Program-made: the position numbers and the translations under genes
NCBI RefSeq assembly: GCF_021130785.1
Contig: NC_060214.1
Coordinates: 6,256,001-6,320,000, forward strand
Length of the DNA stretch: 64,000 nt
Reading direction: 5' to 3'
Source: Homalodisca vitripennis
Taxonomy: Eukaryota > Arthropoda > Insecta > Hemiptera > Cicadellidae
The notes under the pieces: generated by a model
What the model was told of the DNA's origin: nothing
What the model saw: the letters and a program-made list of their open reading frames with translations, nothing else
The model's database searches: none
In this document: piece after piece, positions 48,451-59,849 of the stretch
How positions within the stretch are numbered: position 1 is the first letter of the stretch
Layout: each line of letters starts with the position of its first letter

Positions 48451-48812
48451 CTAGTATATAGTATCCAGTATCCACGGTATATACTCGGATACTCTGGTAT
48501 ACACATCTGGAAGTCCGGATCCACAACCTCCAGCATCTTCTGACACCACGTGAGACGTTATTCCAATAACAAAGTATGTAGTAGGGTTCAGCCCAACAGA
48601 CATCATCAGAGGACCTCCTGAATCTCCGTCGCACGTACCTTCTCCTTGTATTCCTCCTGCACAGATTTGCTTGTCGCTGATCACGTGACGACAAGTAGCA
48701 CCTCGAGGACACTGGTTCCTGTAGTATTCACTCTCAGTGTAGAAAAACTCACAGTCTCCTTTGGACACCACCGGAACTTGGACTGCCATCAACATATCGT
48801 TCCCATGGTCGT
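48451..48812 (-). CDS. Protease copy 3, exon 6 (catalytic Ser)
   Basis: 362 bp. MLMAVQVPVVSKGDCEFFYT, then SDKQICAGGIQGEGTCDGDS and GGPLM, VGITSHVV variant IGITSHVVSEDAGGCGSG, and PDVYTRVSEYIPWILDTIY, stop. Confidence 0.87.
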
Positions 48813-51800
48813 CTAGACAGACATCTCATCACCTTACTGTTATAAAGACTTTTTTAACAATTTTACTCTACAGTATTAACAACTGCCAGATGTATTTCAC
48901 AAATAATGCCAAAACGTTTAATAAAAAAATGTATATCCTGATAAAATTTGATTATGTAAAAGTTTTACATACATACTCATAATGTGGCGTCGTTTAGTCT
49001 CTTTATCTAGGTGTATGAATGTGTAATAACTATTATTTATGTGTCTGACGGAAGGTTTTATGTAAGCCAAGCTATGAAAAATATATTCTGAGAAAAACAT
49101 TTTCGTTTATACATTGACCCTTATTAAGCCTTCATTTCCTTGGTAAATCGAGACATATTTTACTTTATTACGATATGTAACAACACCAGCGTAGCTAACG
49201 ATTAATTTCTTCCTTAGGGGATATTTCTCCACCGATTTCAAGGTGGTGCTCAGGTTGTATGTTTATGCAATGCAAAAAGGTCTTCTGTCCCTAGACTACA
49301 CCTTGTTTTGCTTAATGTTATTAAATAAACCCTCATACCTGATGTTCTTCCCCATCCTGCGGCTGTGTAAGTTGTTTCAGCAAATTGTTGCAAGTATTGT
49401 CCATATGCCGTGGGCAGACATATCGGACGTATATTATCTGAAAACACACAAACAATTTATAAAATCAATTATGCTAATTATTTCTTGGCAATAAATATAT
49501 CGCTAGAGGGCTCATCCAGAATGGGTCTAAATATGTGGAATACGTATCATAGAGTCTCTTATGACCCAGAGATAGTATGGGAATACAGGAGTGCTCTTGC
49601 AAATGCCGGAAAAAGAGAGTCAGGTACAAGACATGGAGAGAGGGCTAGGACAGACAATTAGAAACGCTCCTTTTTAAGCTAAAGGAAGGACTAAGGTCAT
49701 ATATCTAGTACAAAGGGAATATAAAACTAGTACTTTGATTGCTAACAGGTTCCTCTTGGAAACATCAGATGAAGGAGGGTTTAAGCAAGTCTGATGAATG
49801 GGGACTCTGTAGAGGGCAGAAGAATCAGCGGAGCGTATATGGTTGGACTCTACTAATATTTGCAAAACCAGGAATAATCCTAGGGTCTTAATAGCAGAAG
49901 ACCAAGAATGTAGCCAGGAAAAAATTTTGGAGAATCCAGATAACTGATATTTTCCCGTTGTGGACAGAGAGTAAGGCCCCAGTGTCTTCCTTAAAACGTT
50001 CTTGACCTGTTTCTTTGTAGAGGCCAAACTTTCAGCAGTACATGTCAGTAATAATTAATTATCGCTTAGTAAACAAATTATTGAAAAAAATCAACATTTG
50101 GGGGGGAACCGGGAAATCTTGATTGTATCAACTAAATAAAACTCAGTGATACTAAATTTTGGTAAAAGAAAGTTATAGAGACTATTAGTAAGACTAAAAT
50201 ATAGTTTTACCAGTGAATCTTATAGGGTGGGCTAAACGGATTAGTGCAATGTCGTTGTCGTTAACGACTCCTGTTACAGGATTTATTACAGTGTACGCTG
50301 GATGGACGTACAATCTCTCAACCGTTGCCTTCACAGGTGGAGAGGCACATCGGTGATAACGACAGTAGCTGACGTGTCTTAGAGCATGCTCTCCGAGGAT
50401 AACATTTGTTCTGTGAAAAAACATAAATTTTACACGCTTTGGCTCCTGGATTGATATTTGGTTGTGATATTAAATAAGGGTTAAATGTCTACGGTGCCCT
50501 CAAAATTAACGTAATTTATTGAGTGAATTAAAACGCCAAATTATACTTTAAATTTAAATTCATCTCAATTATTTTATTTGATAGTGTGACAAAATGGACT
50601 GAGAAATAGATGTGTATAGATTTGAACGCTCAGATATCATCTCCACGCCTTCGGGCACAACAGAAATGCTTAGATAACAACAAAAGTGTAATTTATTTAA
50701 AATTCCTTATTTCCAGTGGTTGATTTGAAGGGATAACAGGATTTCAGATATTTTCCCTCGTTGTACTTTATCCTTTTAACATAAAATCTCACATCATCAC
50801 AAAATTAAATTTATTGCAAAAGATTTAATAAAATTATATTGGTTAAGAGTAATTCATTAAATTTAAAATTGCAATCTATTAAAAATAATGTGCTAATGCA
50901 TTACCCAACAGTTGAGTGATTATTCAAACAGCAATAACAAAGGGAAGTCAACTAGTTTTAAAACAACTAGTGCATGCACTAATAGTGGTACTTAAGTGTT
51001 TACAATATGAGCACAAAATTTTTTATCTTGAGAATAATGCTAAACTGAAGAATTACGTATTTATCAAGTCAGATTTTCGAAATAATAAAATGTTCTTACT
51101 CCTTTCTAAGAAACTGCCCTGAGATAATTTCTTCATGCATGAAGCAATGAGCTGCTGTCAGGATGTACTTGTCGCTGATGATAGAACCACCACAAGCGAA
51201 TGATGTTGTATTACTATCTGAAACAACATCAATGATTACCTATTTATTTTATTAAGGTTAGTATTATTAAATTAGAAATAAACTATATTACCTTAACCTT
51301 AAATGTTTCCTTACGAAATTATAATGTGTGCTAACGAAGGAATTAATGAACTCACAACTAAAAGTGGTAGTAGTCCTAACTGGATTTGCGAATGTTCTTA
51401 TCAACTGAACAAATATTATTCACAATGTGGGCATATTTTTTAACCCTAACAAAATAGACTTTGGCCCTCATTTCAATCATAGTACATTATATTACGTCAT
51501 ATTTGCATGTATAAAAGTAGATGTACCGTTATGTAGCCCATACTAAAACCATATAACTGTTTACTAAACAAATGTAATACAGAACTGGAGATATGAAGTT
51601 TAAAACTATATATTTTGAATATTTCATTACATTAATAAAGTCATATACAACCGTATTAATCTTGGCTAACGACAATGATCATAAATTAAAATAGAGAAGA
51701 AATATATATTGGTGTTTAAAAAAAGAAAATTATATTTTTCATATATTTATGTAAAAGTGTTAAAAATTAACGCTTTGCATTCTACAAGTTGTGTTTTAGT

Positions 51801-53898
51801 TCCATCTCATAATGTCTCATCGCAAGTAAAATATTTAGGCATAGTTTTAAATTTATATAATACAAGACGAGAGGGGGCTCGGACTAAAATCTTAGACTAG
51901 GGTCTCAAAATCTGTAAGTCCGACAGTGGGTATAATGGGTATTTGAAGAAAACAGTTATCCAGTTTTGTAATCAATTGGTTTGCACAGACTGCATTCTCA
52001 GACATATGCCATCATGCACACTGAATCAACGTTTTGATTAAATACACAAATGATTAAATAATTTAAGATAGATGTCTATTTTAACCACGTAACGGTTTTT
52101 GACGTTGATAGCTATGGCGGAAAAGAGAGCTACTGACGTAATATTACGTTCTTAGCGATGGCGGAAAAGTGAGCTACTGACGTAATATTACGTTCATAGC
52201 TATGGCGGAAAAGAGAGCTACTGACGTAATATTACGTTCATAGCTATGGCGGAAAAGTGAGCTACTGACGTAATATTACGTTAAGAGCTATGGCGGAAAA
52301 GTGTGCTACTGACGTAATATTACGCATCGATATCTTGTTCCTGTTTTATTCTGTTTCTACAAAAGAATTGTACAAGAAGCATTTCTATAACAAAACAAAT
52401 TATTTCTGGTACTTTCTACTAGATGTCAGCACTTCCTTGTTTCTCTGTTATGTGTATTTGCACTTTGACGATTTCTCTGTTGAAACATAGTGTAGACACC
52501 TAACACGAGTTGTTGTCACATCTCAACCGCTTTGTGTACTTTTTTGCTTTACTTAACGTGTTATTGTGCCATGGAAATATCCGACGCACAAATGGACGAT
52601 TTGCTTCGTTAACGTGAAGATGATACGAACACAGATAGTACAAATGACTTAGTGGATCAATAAACTGTACAAACCTGTGTCTATGAAAACGGCATAACAA
52701 TATTTAAAAAACAACATAGTTTAAGGTATAAAAAACCCGTTAAGGCGCTAAGTTGTTTTTGGCATATTTATATGTAGCAAACTCAAATATTAAACCGAAA
52801 AATATACTTTAGTTGGAGACAGATGTACCTACCATTCCAAATAAAATCTTCGATGTAGGCCATCCAGGGATATTCGGCAATATCGACAGCTACTCCCCCA
52901 AGCACCCTGGGCCTGAGACCATCGTCAGGTGCTACCTGTCCGCAGCTATCAGTGGGTAGCAGTTGCCAGTTGGGGTGAATCCAGTTCCCTGAGCACAGAA
53001 GTGAGAGGTAAATTTAATCCTCATTTAAATCAATGTTGGTAATCATATTTATCTTTATCAGGTATTTCTTTCTTCATTTTTATTTTCTAGAAGATTTTAA
53101 GATTAAGCCCATACTAATAACTCATACATTACATTGCGTAATGTGGCTACGTGTTAATAGATAACTTAATACGTACATGCAAATTATTCACAACTATATT
53201 TAAATTTCCTTGTACGTATACTTGTAGGTTAACGAAAGACGGGAATTTAAATTACATATATACCTATGTTTACAAATTATTCTTACGTCAGAAATTCTGA
53301 AAATTATTAGTTTAAACTACTATAAAATACAATAAATAATTAGTGATAATACAAATCAACGAATTGTCTAGTTGATTTACATATATAATATTATTTTATA
53401 TTTCATAAATTGCAATGTGATGGTTGTCTAATATAATAATAAGGATAATTCCATCAACCTATTTAATGAAACAATTAAAGCGATTACAGCCTGATAATAG
53501 TTTCGTATTAAAAGCGTAAGGCAAAGAATGTCCTATTTCACCAGGCGAAGTTAGGGCTAAGAAGGCACACTTAACCTGGAGACCAATGGCTTAGAGGTGA
53601 CTTCTGAACCACCACCAATTGCCGGGCAAGCGGGCTGCTTGCAAGGAAAGGATCGCTCAGCGGTCACCCATCCAAGCCGCCAGTCACGCTCGACGTTGCT
53701 TGATTCGGTTATCTTGCAATAACCACTGTAACCTCCTCACTGGCGAAAGCCTACTTTAATGCATAAATACATTCATTAAAATAACTCTATACAATCTATA
53801 TTAACTTATACAATATTAACATACGTGGCTGGTCGAAAAAAACTAACTCCCAGAGTCAGATGAGTCGCCAAAACTGTGAACAACGTTCCGACATGCAT
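48451..53898 (-). CDS. Serine protease copy 3 (S1A), exons 2-6 intact
   Basis: A secreted chymotrypsin-fold endopeptidase. Exons are 53,898-53,825 (signal peptide), 52,988-52,833 (linker Cys, RPR|VLGG), 51,217-51,100 (TAAHC), 50,410-50,211 (DNDIAL), 49,437-49,339 (RPICLP, AGWGRTS) and 48,812-48,451 (CAGG, GDSGGP, stop). Exons 2-6 keep one frame of about 310 codons with the full His-Asp-Ser triad. Position 189 (chymotrypsin numbering, six before the Ser) is Gly, not Asp, so trypsin-like cleavage after Arg/Lys is not expected. Exon 1 is 74 bp (T7 run) and one base out of phase with exon 2, so a secreted protein needs either a corrected run length or another first exon. It is the best candidate for a working gene among the complete copies. 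Confidence 0.87.
49339..49437 (-). CDS. Protease copy 3, exon 5
   Basis: 99 bp, three bases shorter than in copies 1 and 2 but in frame (GWGRTS instead of GWGRTTP). Confidence 0.85.
50211..50410 (-). CDS. Protease copy 3, exon 4 (catalytic Asp)
   Basis: 200 bp in frame. TNVILGEHALRHVSYCRYHR, then LYVHPAYTVINPVTGVVNDN and DIALIRLAHPIRFT. It preserves the codons that are shifted in copy 2. Confidence 0.87.
51100..51217 (-). CDS. Protease copy 3, exon 3 (catalytic His)
   Basis: 118 bp. DSNTTSFACGGSIISDKYIL, then TAAHCFMHEEIISGQFLRK. Confidence 0.87.
52102..52324. repeat. 44-bp minisatellite, 5 units, intron 2 of copy 3
   Basis: Same repeat family as in the other copies but one unit shorter, so array length varies among otherwise similar copies. 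Confidence 0.9.
52833..52988 (-). CDS. Protease copy 3, exon 2 (linker and activation site)
   Basis: 156 bp. NWIHPNWQLLPTDSCGQVAP, then RPRVLGGVAVDIAEYPWMAY and IEDFIWNG. Confidence 0.87.
53424..53752 (-). mobile_element. 5S-derived SINE, intron 1 of protease copy 3
   Basis: Minus-strand full-length copy, orthologous to that in copy 2. Small deletions are seen in the 5S-like head. Confidence 0.75.
53825..53898 (-). CDS. Protease copy 3, exon 1 (signal peptide), phase mismatch
   Basis: ATG at 53,898 encodes MHVGTLFTVLATHLTLGVSF and reaches the donor at GCCAC|GTATGT. With a T7 run the exon is 74 bp, which does not join in frame to exon 2. TATAAAAG lies upstream at 53,942-53,949. Confidence 0.65.
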
Positions 53899-53941
53899 TG
53901 TGGATTTGGTAGAAACCATTATCTCTAAAGCGAGGCGTCTA

Positions 53942-53949
53942 CTTTTATA
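53942..53949 (-). promoter_or_regulatory. TATA box, protease copy 3
   Basis: TATAAAAG on the minus strand at the same spacing from the ATG as in copies 2 and 4. Confidence 0.6.
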
Positions 53950-55790
53950 CTTTTAATAACTTGCGTGAACAATTGCTATACCTTAAAACATTTTACGAAC
54001 TCGTTAAAGAACAACTTGTGCTTCAAGATAAAAGATTTACTCAACGAAAGCTAGGCGTTTAATATACCGTTCATAATGTTTATTATTCTAGGAAAACAAT
54101 AATGAAAGAAAATATATTTTTATTACCTCGTCAAAAATTAACAACACTGATTGTAAAAAGTTTCTCTTCTTCTTTCTCTTATTTACAAATTAAAATACGG
54201 TACAACTTTTGTTTCTAGTATCTCCTTGAAGGAATTATATATTCTGCGATAACAATATTGCTTTCGTACTAAATTTTCTACACCAAAGCGAAATATTTAG
54301 TCTAGCATTTATGTACCTATAGCCGAGAAAAAACGACATCATTAAAAAAACTCCCTACAAGAACAATGTCAAGTTGTGTCAATGTGGTGTGTCTCAAGTT
54401 AGGCATTACAGTTACAAATATATTTCATATTCTGTCTTCTTGGTTTTCCCTGCACTCCGGAGCCCTTGTAATGTATGGATGGCATTTGTGCCAGATTTAT
54501 CAGTGTTGTAAACGAAATAAAAAACACTAAGGAGTAATGTAAAGTATATATTTTTTAAACTATAAAAATGTAAGTTTCGAAAAATATAAATGCCTTATTG
54601 GGAAAATAGATATACAGTTTATCTTTAAAACAGATTTTAGAAGCCTATTACTAGACCGAAAGGCTCTTCGTAAAAACCTTGCACAAAATAAATTTCTCCC
54701 TCGCATTCACAGAAGACAAAAAAGCAATGAAAATGTAATGCCTGTTAGCAAAGCCTATTACCCAAAGGGGTAATTTTAAAATTATGTCCGTCTGTACCAA
54801 AAACAAGCATACTAATAGACTTGAAACTTTAGATTAAGCTTCACGTCTATACCATGACTATTAAACTCGATGATCGTCTATGCCACTCCATGAAATTAGG
54901 TTGAGCGTTAGCAAACATTTTTCCAGGGTCTTACAGGTAACCATGATGGCAACGAAAAACCGTTGGGTAAAAAGATCGTGAGCATGTTAAGCTTAATAAG
55001 CAAGTGATATTTAGTGGATTGGTTTGTAAGATTTTTGTTAAATTCGTTACATAGGAATCTTCTATAACCTTTTATATCAGTTACATGTAAATGAATGTAA
55101 AAACAGTAATGAGACAGACGTCTCCTAAAATGCTGCACATGTCGTATAAACCTCGGTTTTAACAATATGACACAAGTGTGACACACCTGACACGATATCT
55201 AGATGACACGTGACACGTGACACAGCGGTAACGCAGAGTGACGCGTGGTTTGTCTCCTTGCCTTCACTGGAAGTTAAACAATAACGAGGTTTGCGGTTCC
55301 TAGTCAGATGAGTTTATGTCTCTTCACCATCTCGTCACCCCTATCACTCTGAGCTGACATGCTTGTGGAGTTTAATTGTAAGTCTACTTTGTTAATTGAT
55401 ATATTTAAATGAAACATAGTTATGAGTGGGTATAGAAATTACTGATAACTTTAGTGAACGATTGTTTTCCTTACTTCACTTTCCTATTCATTCTATTTAA
55501 TAATTGGTTGCAAATAACACATGACTATAAATTGATGTTGAATAAAAAATACTTCATTATACGAGGATGAATAAATTGTTTTGAAAGATCAATTAAATGA
55601 AAACATGTTCTTTGTAAATTGTCGGAAGTAGCCCACATTATCTAAAATGTAACAATAACTTTTAGGTCTTCTTTCCGCGAAAACAATAAACTTACCCTAT
55701 GGTCGTTGATATCCAAGGTCTTATCAACTAACTACCTCCCTCTTCTCTGTGTCGTCTTTCCTTACTGCCAGAAGTCCTCTTTGCTTGGTT
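53950..55790. other. Upstream region of protease copy 3
   Basis: Non-coding and collinear with 31,012-32,150 joined to 35,031-35,756 of unit 2. The dispersed repeat is at 54,775-54,965. A short direct repeat 'gacacgtgacacgtgacac' lies at 55,204-55,222. Unit homology ends near 'tcttccacaggg' at about 55,821. Confidence 0.55.
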
Positions 55791-55929
55791 GATGATCGCA
55801 ATTTCTTGGGGTCTTCCACAGGGTCCCTCTCCATGTTTGTCTATAGATTAATTTATGCTTATATTTATGGATTTTATATTAATCACACATTCAACTAAGT
55901 TTATACGTCAACGAAGTACTAACAAATAC

Positions 55930-56400
55930 ATACTTACATCTAAAGTAAATCAATTATATCTTGCCAGTAAGTTATTCTTTACTTTTTCAAAAACACTTTT
56001 TCACTGTTACAATCTCTAAGTTCGATCTGTAATGTGTTTAATTTTCTAATGGACTCAACATGAAATGACTTTGAATAAATAACAGTTCTATGTCTAGGAA
56101 ACTGTAATATTACATTACCAAACCGTGTTTCTCTTAAGTGTACATTTCTCATAATGGTATATTTTTCATGTAAATATAATGGCTCTTTTCTTTTCAAAAT
56201 TTAAAGACAAAAAAAGCATATTGTATTCTAACCTTTCCTTAATTTTTAGCCATCCTAACTGCTTGTAGTAACCTGTTACATGTTTCATCCAATCTGAGCT
56301 TGAATATAAACCTAATACAAGCATTTTGTGCTTTTTGTAAGTTCTCCACTATAGTACTGCTTATATCACCATAAGCCATAGTAGCTTAGTCGAAAAATGG
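55930..56400 (-). pseudogene. LINE ORF2 3' portion (CR1/Jockey-like)
   Basis: The minus strand near 56,205-56,300 gives HVTGYYKQLGWLKIKERLEY, then in 55,979-56,197 RETRFGNVILQFPRHRTVIY and SKSFHVESIRKLNTL. This order (HVT-YY-LGWL-I, later R-TR, then SF---WN-LP) is the post-RT tail of LINE polymerases. The 5' side is frameshifted and ends near the (TA)n at 56,408. The ORF ends with FLKK, stop. Confidence 0.7.
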
Positions 56401-56405
56401 AATAT

Positions 56406-56407
<2 letters not shown>

Positions 56408-56458
<51 letters not shown>
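56408..56458. repeat. (TA)n microsatellite
   Basis: An uninterrupted TA run of about 25 repeats. Confidence 0.95.
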
Positions 56459-56459
<1 letters not shown>

Positions 56460-57170
56460 TAGCAGTTGCCCGCGGCGTTCCAAGCAATTTTCTGTTGAAA
56501 AACAGTATACTATATTTACGTATTCTTTTTCTATCACATTCTAAACACTCCTGAGATAATTAATAGTCGTTCGTTCGTGAGCCTCTTGGGTGAATTATAA
56601 AGATATGTACCATATAGGCTAGATGTTGATAGTTATTCAGTACAAATAATTATATATATATATATATACAATTTTAATAAATTCCTTATGTAAAACAATG
56701 CTTTGTATCAGTTTATTAACCTTTTGTGTCTTTATTACAAAATATAAATTTCTAATAAAATACAAGAAGCATTTCTCAAGCAAAAAATCAAAAACACATC
56801 TCAATGAGTGGGAAAAGGGGAATGACTTTTGAAAATTCATAGCCACCCTAGTAGATTATGGTAAAAAAGAAAACATCGATTTTGACGTATTTATTTGTAT
56901 CATTATTGAAAAAAACTTTTTTGTATTGACAGCTTTTATAATAATTTAAACCAAAAAAATTTACGAAGTTTTTTTTGTTTCCAGAAAAATTCAGTTTTAC
57001 TGAGTTATTCCCTTTTACACAGCGGTTTTTATGAACTGGTGATTGGAAAAAGGGAATAACTCGATTTTTTTAGGAAAATAATGTGAGATAGCCATTTTGT
57101 TCCTTAAAGATAGCTTTATTTACTGAGTGGAAAAAGGAAATGTAACTATGCTTCTATATCCGTATATTTG
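56459..57170. other. AT-rich intergenic DNA
   Basis: No gene seen. Two similar segments, 'gaaaaaggg(a)aat(g)ac' near 56,810-56,830 and 57,045-57,060, recur as short repeats. Confidence 0.5.
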
Positions 57171-57174
57171 TTAT

Positions 57175-57374
57175 GCTTGTGAATGACCTGTTCCTCTTGT
57201 TTGTGAATGACCTGTTCCTCTTGTTTTTGAATGACCTCCCAAACTGCATTTCTGGTCCCAATGCCAAAATTTGTCTTTTTGCAGACGATACATCCCTCAC
57301 AGTGAAAGCCCACTGGACCTCATGACTCTGGCTTCTGAAGAAACACAAAACATATTTCAGTGGTTTCAGCATAA
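57175..57374 (+). pseudogene. Reverse-transcriptase fragment with FADD motif
   Basis: The plus-strand frame reads LFLNDLPNCISGPNAKICLF and then ADDTSLTVKA, the RT catalytic block. After a one-base shift it continues LDLMTLASEETQNIFQWFQH. The segment 'gtgaatgacctgttcctcttgttt' is tandemly repeated at the start. The frame is cut at 57,375 by a MITE-like element. Confidence 0.7.
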
Positions 57375-57628
57375 GCGGCGTTTCACTCTACTAACTAATG
57401 GTTTCACTGATTAGTATTTACAAAAAATAACAAAAAAATTTAATTCAAAAATTAAGTGGTAAGTTAACTATTTCACCAACAAAGAACAATGGTAGAACTT
57501 AATTAATTCATAAACATAAAGACGACGAATTCATTTTAGTTTTATTTATTGTGTTATAAATTTATGACATAACTTGCTAATTAAAAAAAGTCAGTGAAAA
57601 CACATCGGTTAGTAGAGTGAAACGCCGC
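57375..57628. mobile_element. MITE-like element with ~38-bp inverted repeats
   Basis: The ends are GCGGCGTTTCACTCTACTAA and its reverse complement TTAGTAGAGTGAAACGCCGC, and the match continues imperfectly to 'tttcactga'. It is 254 bp, AT-rich inside, and has no ORF. A diverged third copy of the end (gcggcattcaactctactaa) lies at about 57,745-57,764 in direct orientation with the left end. Clear target duplications were not seen. Confidence 0.7.
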
Positions 57629-57977
57629 GTACCGCATCAGAATATGACGATCCAGTCAGAAATGGCAGCGCATAATGTACTTCACAATGTGTACCTAAAA
57701 CAACCCGCCATGTCTGATGGGATAAACCTTTTGAGATGCGGTTTGCGGCATTCAACTCTACTAAGTGAGCTCTTTCAAATGAGGTATCACTCGACCCATG
57801 CTTTCATTTAAGATTTCCATGTTTTCCTTTGTGGGCCGTCCCCCCATGGTTGGCATGTCATGTTAATAGCAAGGAAAAATAGTTTACATAGCCATATGAC
57901 ACTGTGCAAAGTTTATAGATGTTATCTCCTATGGTTTTTATAATATTAAGCCGTACCAATACTTTTCAAACACCTTG
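57629..57977. other. Non-coding stretch between MITE and repeat
   Basis: No gene. It contains the third MITE-like end and an inverted pair 'accgcatc' (57,631) / 'gatgcggt' (57,736). Confidence 0.5.
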
Positions 57978-58202
57978 TATAGGCTAATCATAACAAAACG
58001 GAAACCAGACGAATCTTTTTAAAAGAACTAGATTGATAGAGGTACATAACCTAATTCACTAATAACCACTGTAAAGTAAAAAAACAAAACTTCTTTTATT
58101 ATTTCAGTAATAAACGATTGCCAGGCAATGTAAATGAACACAGAAAATTTTTTTAATCAGCCATTACAGTAATAGGCTTTGCAGTCAGCCAATAACATTT
58201 AA
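57978..58202 (-). repeat. Inverted copy of window positions 1-226
   Basis: Reverse complement of the first 226 bases with near-identity, placing a 58-kb inverted pair around units 1-3. Confidence 0.85.
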
Positions 58203-58264
58203 AAAGTTTTTATATAGCATTTTTTAGTCTACTGACACTGAAACCTGTATTTATTTATTTAGTA

Positions 58265-58810
58265 GTTAGTAGGACCTATAATTAGTTAACAATTTGCTTT
58301 ATTTTTTCTTTGAAAGGCGAAAGAGACCCCAGGAAGAAATCCACCTGCCTGGACCACACACCACCATGCCTCAGAATTCTTGCAACGCCACTGTTGCATG
58401 CGTAGTTCGTGGGCAGGAATTTGCGGCAGAAGACAGTCCGTGATCTCGTTCCCCTAGGGACGCTCAAATCAACCATTTCCAGGAGAGCAGGGCAGTCCAC
58501 CAGTCCGTTGATCAGCCTGAACAGGAAGAGAAGATCGAAGATGATGCGCCGATGGTACAGTGACTGCAGATTAAAACGCTGTTCCAGTTGGAGAACAGGC
58601 GTTTCCATATAAGCGTAGCTCAGGCAAGCTCCCAGCATCCTCAAAAAAACGTGTCTGCACCCTCTTCAAGTCTTCTACGTGGCCCAGTTGGTAAGGGGAT
58701 ACCAGTTGTATTAAAGGTAAATCTGAGAATATGCACGTGCGTGTGTGTAAGTCTATGCATGATGTAAGTGAACCTGTAGACCGAATCACAGGGCGTAATA
58801 TGTCCAATAA
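58265..58810 (-). pseudogene. LINE ORF2 C-terminal part, one frameshift
   Basis: Two overlapping minus-strand frames join as a LINE tail: VSPYQLGHVEDLKRVQTRFF in the first (58,571-58,807), then MRMLGACLSYAYMETPVLQL and RRIIFDLLFLFRLINGLVDC in the second. The second continues with RSRTVFCRKFLPTNYACNSG and VARILRHGG and ends KEKIKQIVN. This is the conserved region after the RT domain in Jockey-like elements. One shift separates the two frames near 58,640. The 3' side has an (AAAT)-rich segment near 58,245-58,258. Confidence 0.75.
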
Positions 58811-58956
58811 AGCTTTCGAGTGTAGACTGTTAATATACCCTGAACATTTTAAATTTTTTGAAAATTACATTTTTGTAATTTTTATTTAATTATATATTAT
58901 GCTATTATATTTAATTATATAATAATTCATTTATTATATATATACACACTTATTAT

Positions 58957-58963
<7 letters not shown>

Positions 58964-59048
<85 letters not shown>
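58964..59048. repeat. (AC)n microsatellite
   Basis: About 40 AC repeats close to the left boundary of inverted unit 4. Confidence 0.95.
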
Positions 59049-59053
<5 letters not shown>

Positions 59054-59725
59054 AAACTCTTTATTGTTTTCCATTTCGTTAACATCGCCTAGAATGGTAT
59101 CGAACAATTCAGAACAGATAACATCCATATATTAAAAGAGCTCCAGAGTGCATGGGAGATCAGTAAGACAGAATATGAAATATATTAGTAACTGTAATGC
59201 CTAACTTGACGCACGCCGTATTGTTGTTGTATTGAATCTTTTAGGGATGTCGTTCTTTATCGACTACAGATACATAAATACTAGACTAAATATTTGGCTG
59301 TGGCTTGGAAAATAGTAACTCCACTTCCACTTATAAATTTCTGTCAAAACATATTTTCAGTGATAAAGAATCTTAACACAATTTTACAAACTTCCAAATT
59401 ACTTTTTAATACGAAAGGTATATTTTACCACAAGATATATTATTACTTCAAGGAGTTACTGGACACAAAATTTTTACTGCATTAAATTGTAAACAAAAGA
59501 AAGAAGAATATAAGTTTTTTATAATCAGTGTTTTTAATTTCCGTTGAGGCAATAAAAATATATTTACTTTCTTAATTGTTTTCCAAGACTAATAAACATT
59601 ATGAACGGTATATTAAACGCTGAACAATCGTTGAGTAAATCTTTTATCTTAAAGAACAAGTTCTTATTTTACGAGTTCCTAAAATGTATTAAAATCTAGC
59701 AATTGTTCACGCAAATTATGGAAAG
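59049..59725. other. Upstream region of protease copy 4
   Basis: From about 59,140 the sequence is the inverted counterpart of 31,012-31,540 and 53,950-54,470. No gene is visible. The segment leads into the TATA box of copy 4. Confidence 0.6.
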
Positions 59726-59733
59726 TATAAAAG
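59726..59733 (+). promoter_or_regulatory. TATA box, protease copy 4
   Basis: TATAAAAG lies 44-51 bp before the ATG at 59,777. Its conservation in position in three copies supports both the promoter and the chosen start. Transcription should begin about 25-30 bp downstream, giving a very short 5' UTR. Confidence 0.65.
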
Positions 59734-59776
59734 TAGACGCCTTGCTTTAGAGATAATGGTTTCTACCAAATCCACA

Positions 59777-59849
59777 ATGCGTGTCGGAACGTTGTTCACA
59801 GTTTTGGCGACTCATCTGACTCTGGGAGTTTGTTTGTTCGACCAGCCAC
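59777..59849 (+). CDS. Protease copy 4, exon 1 (signal peptide)
   Basis: 73 bp, with a hydrophobic core LFTVLATHLTLGVCLF. It ends in phase 1 at CCAC|GTATGT, and C+GG makes Arg with exon 2. Confidence 0.75.

Noticed and set aside
49674..50027. 117-codon minus-strand ORF in intron 4 of copy 3
   Set aside because: The same region in copies 1 and 2 breaks into shorter, shifted frames, and it lies between confirmed exons 4 and 5. It is most likely intron.
58934..59128. ORF through the (AC)n array
   Set aside because: Alternating Cys-Val translation comes only from the dinucleotide repeat.
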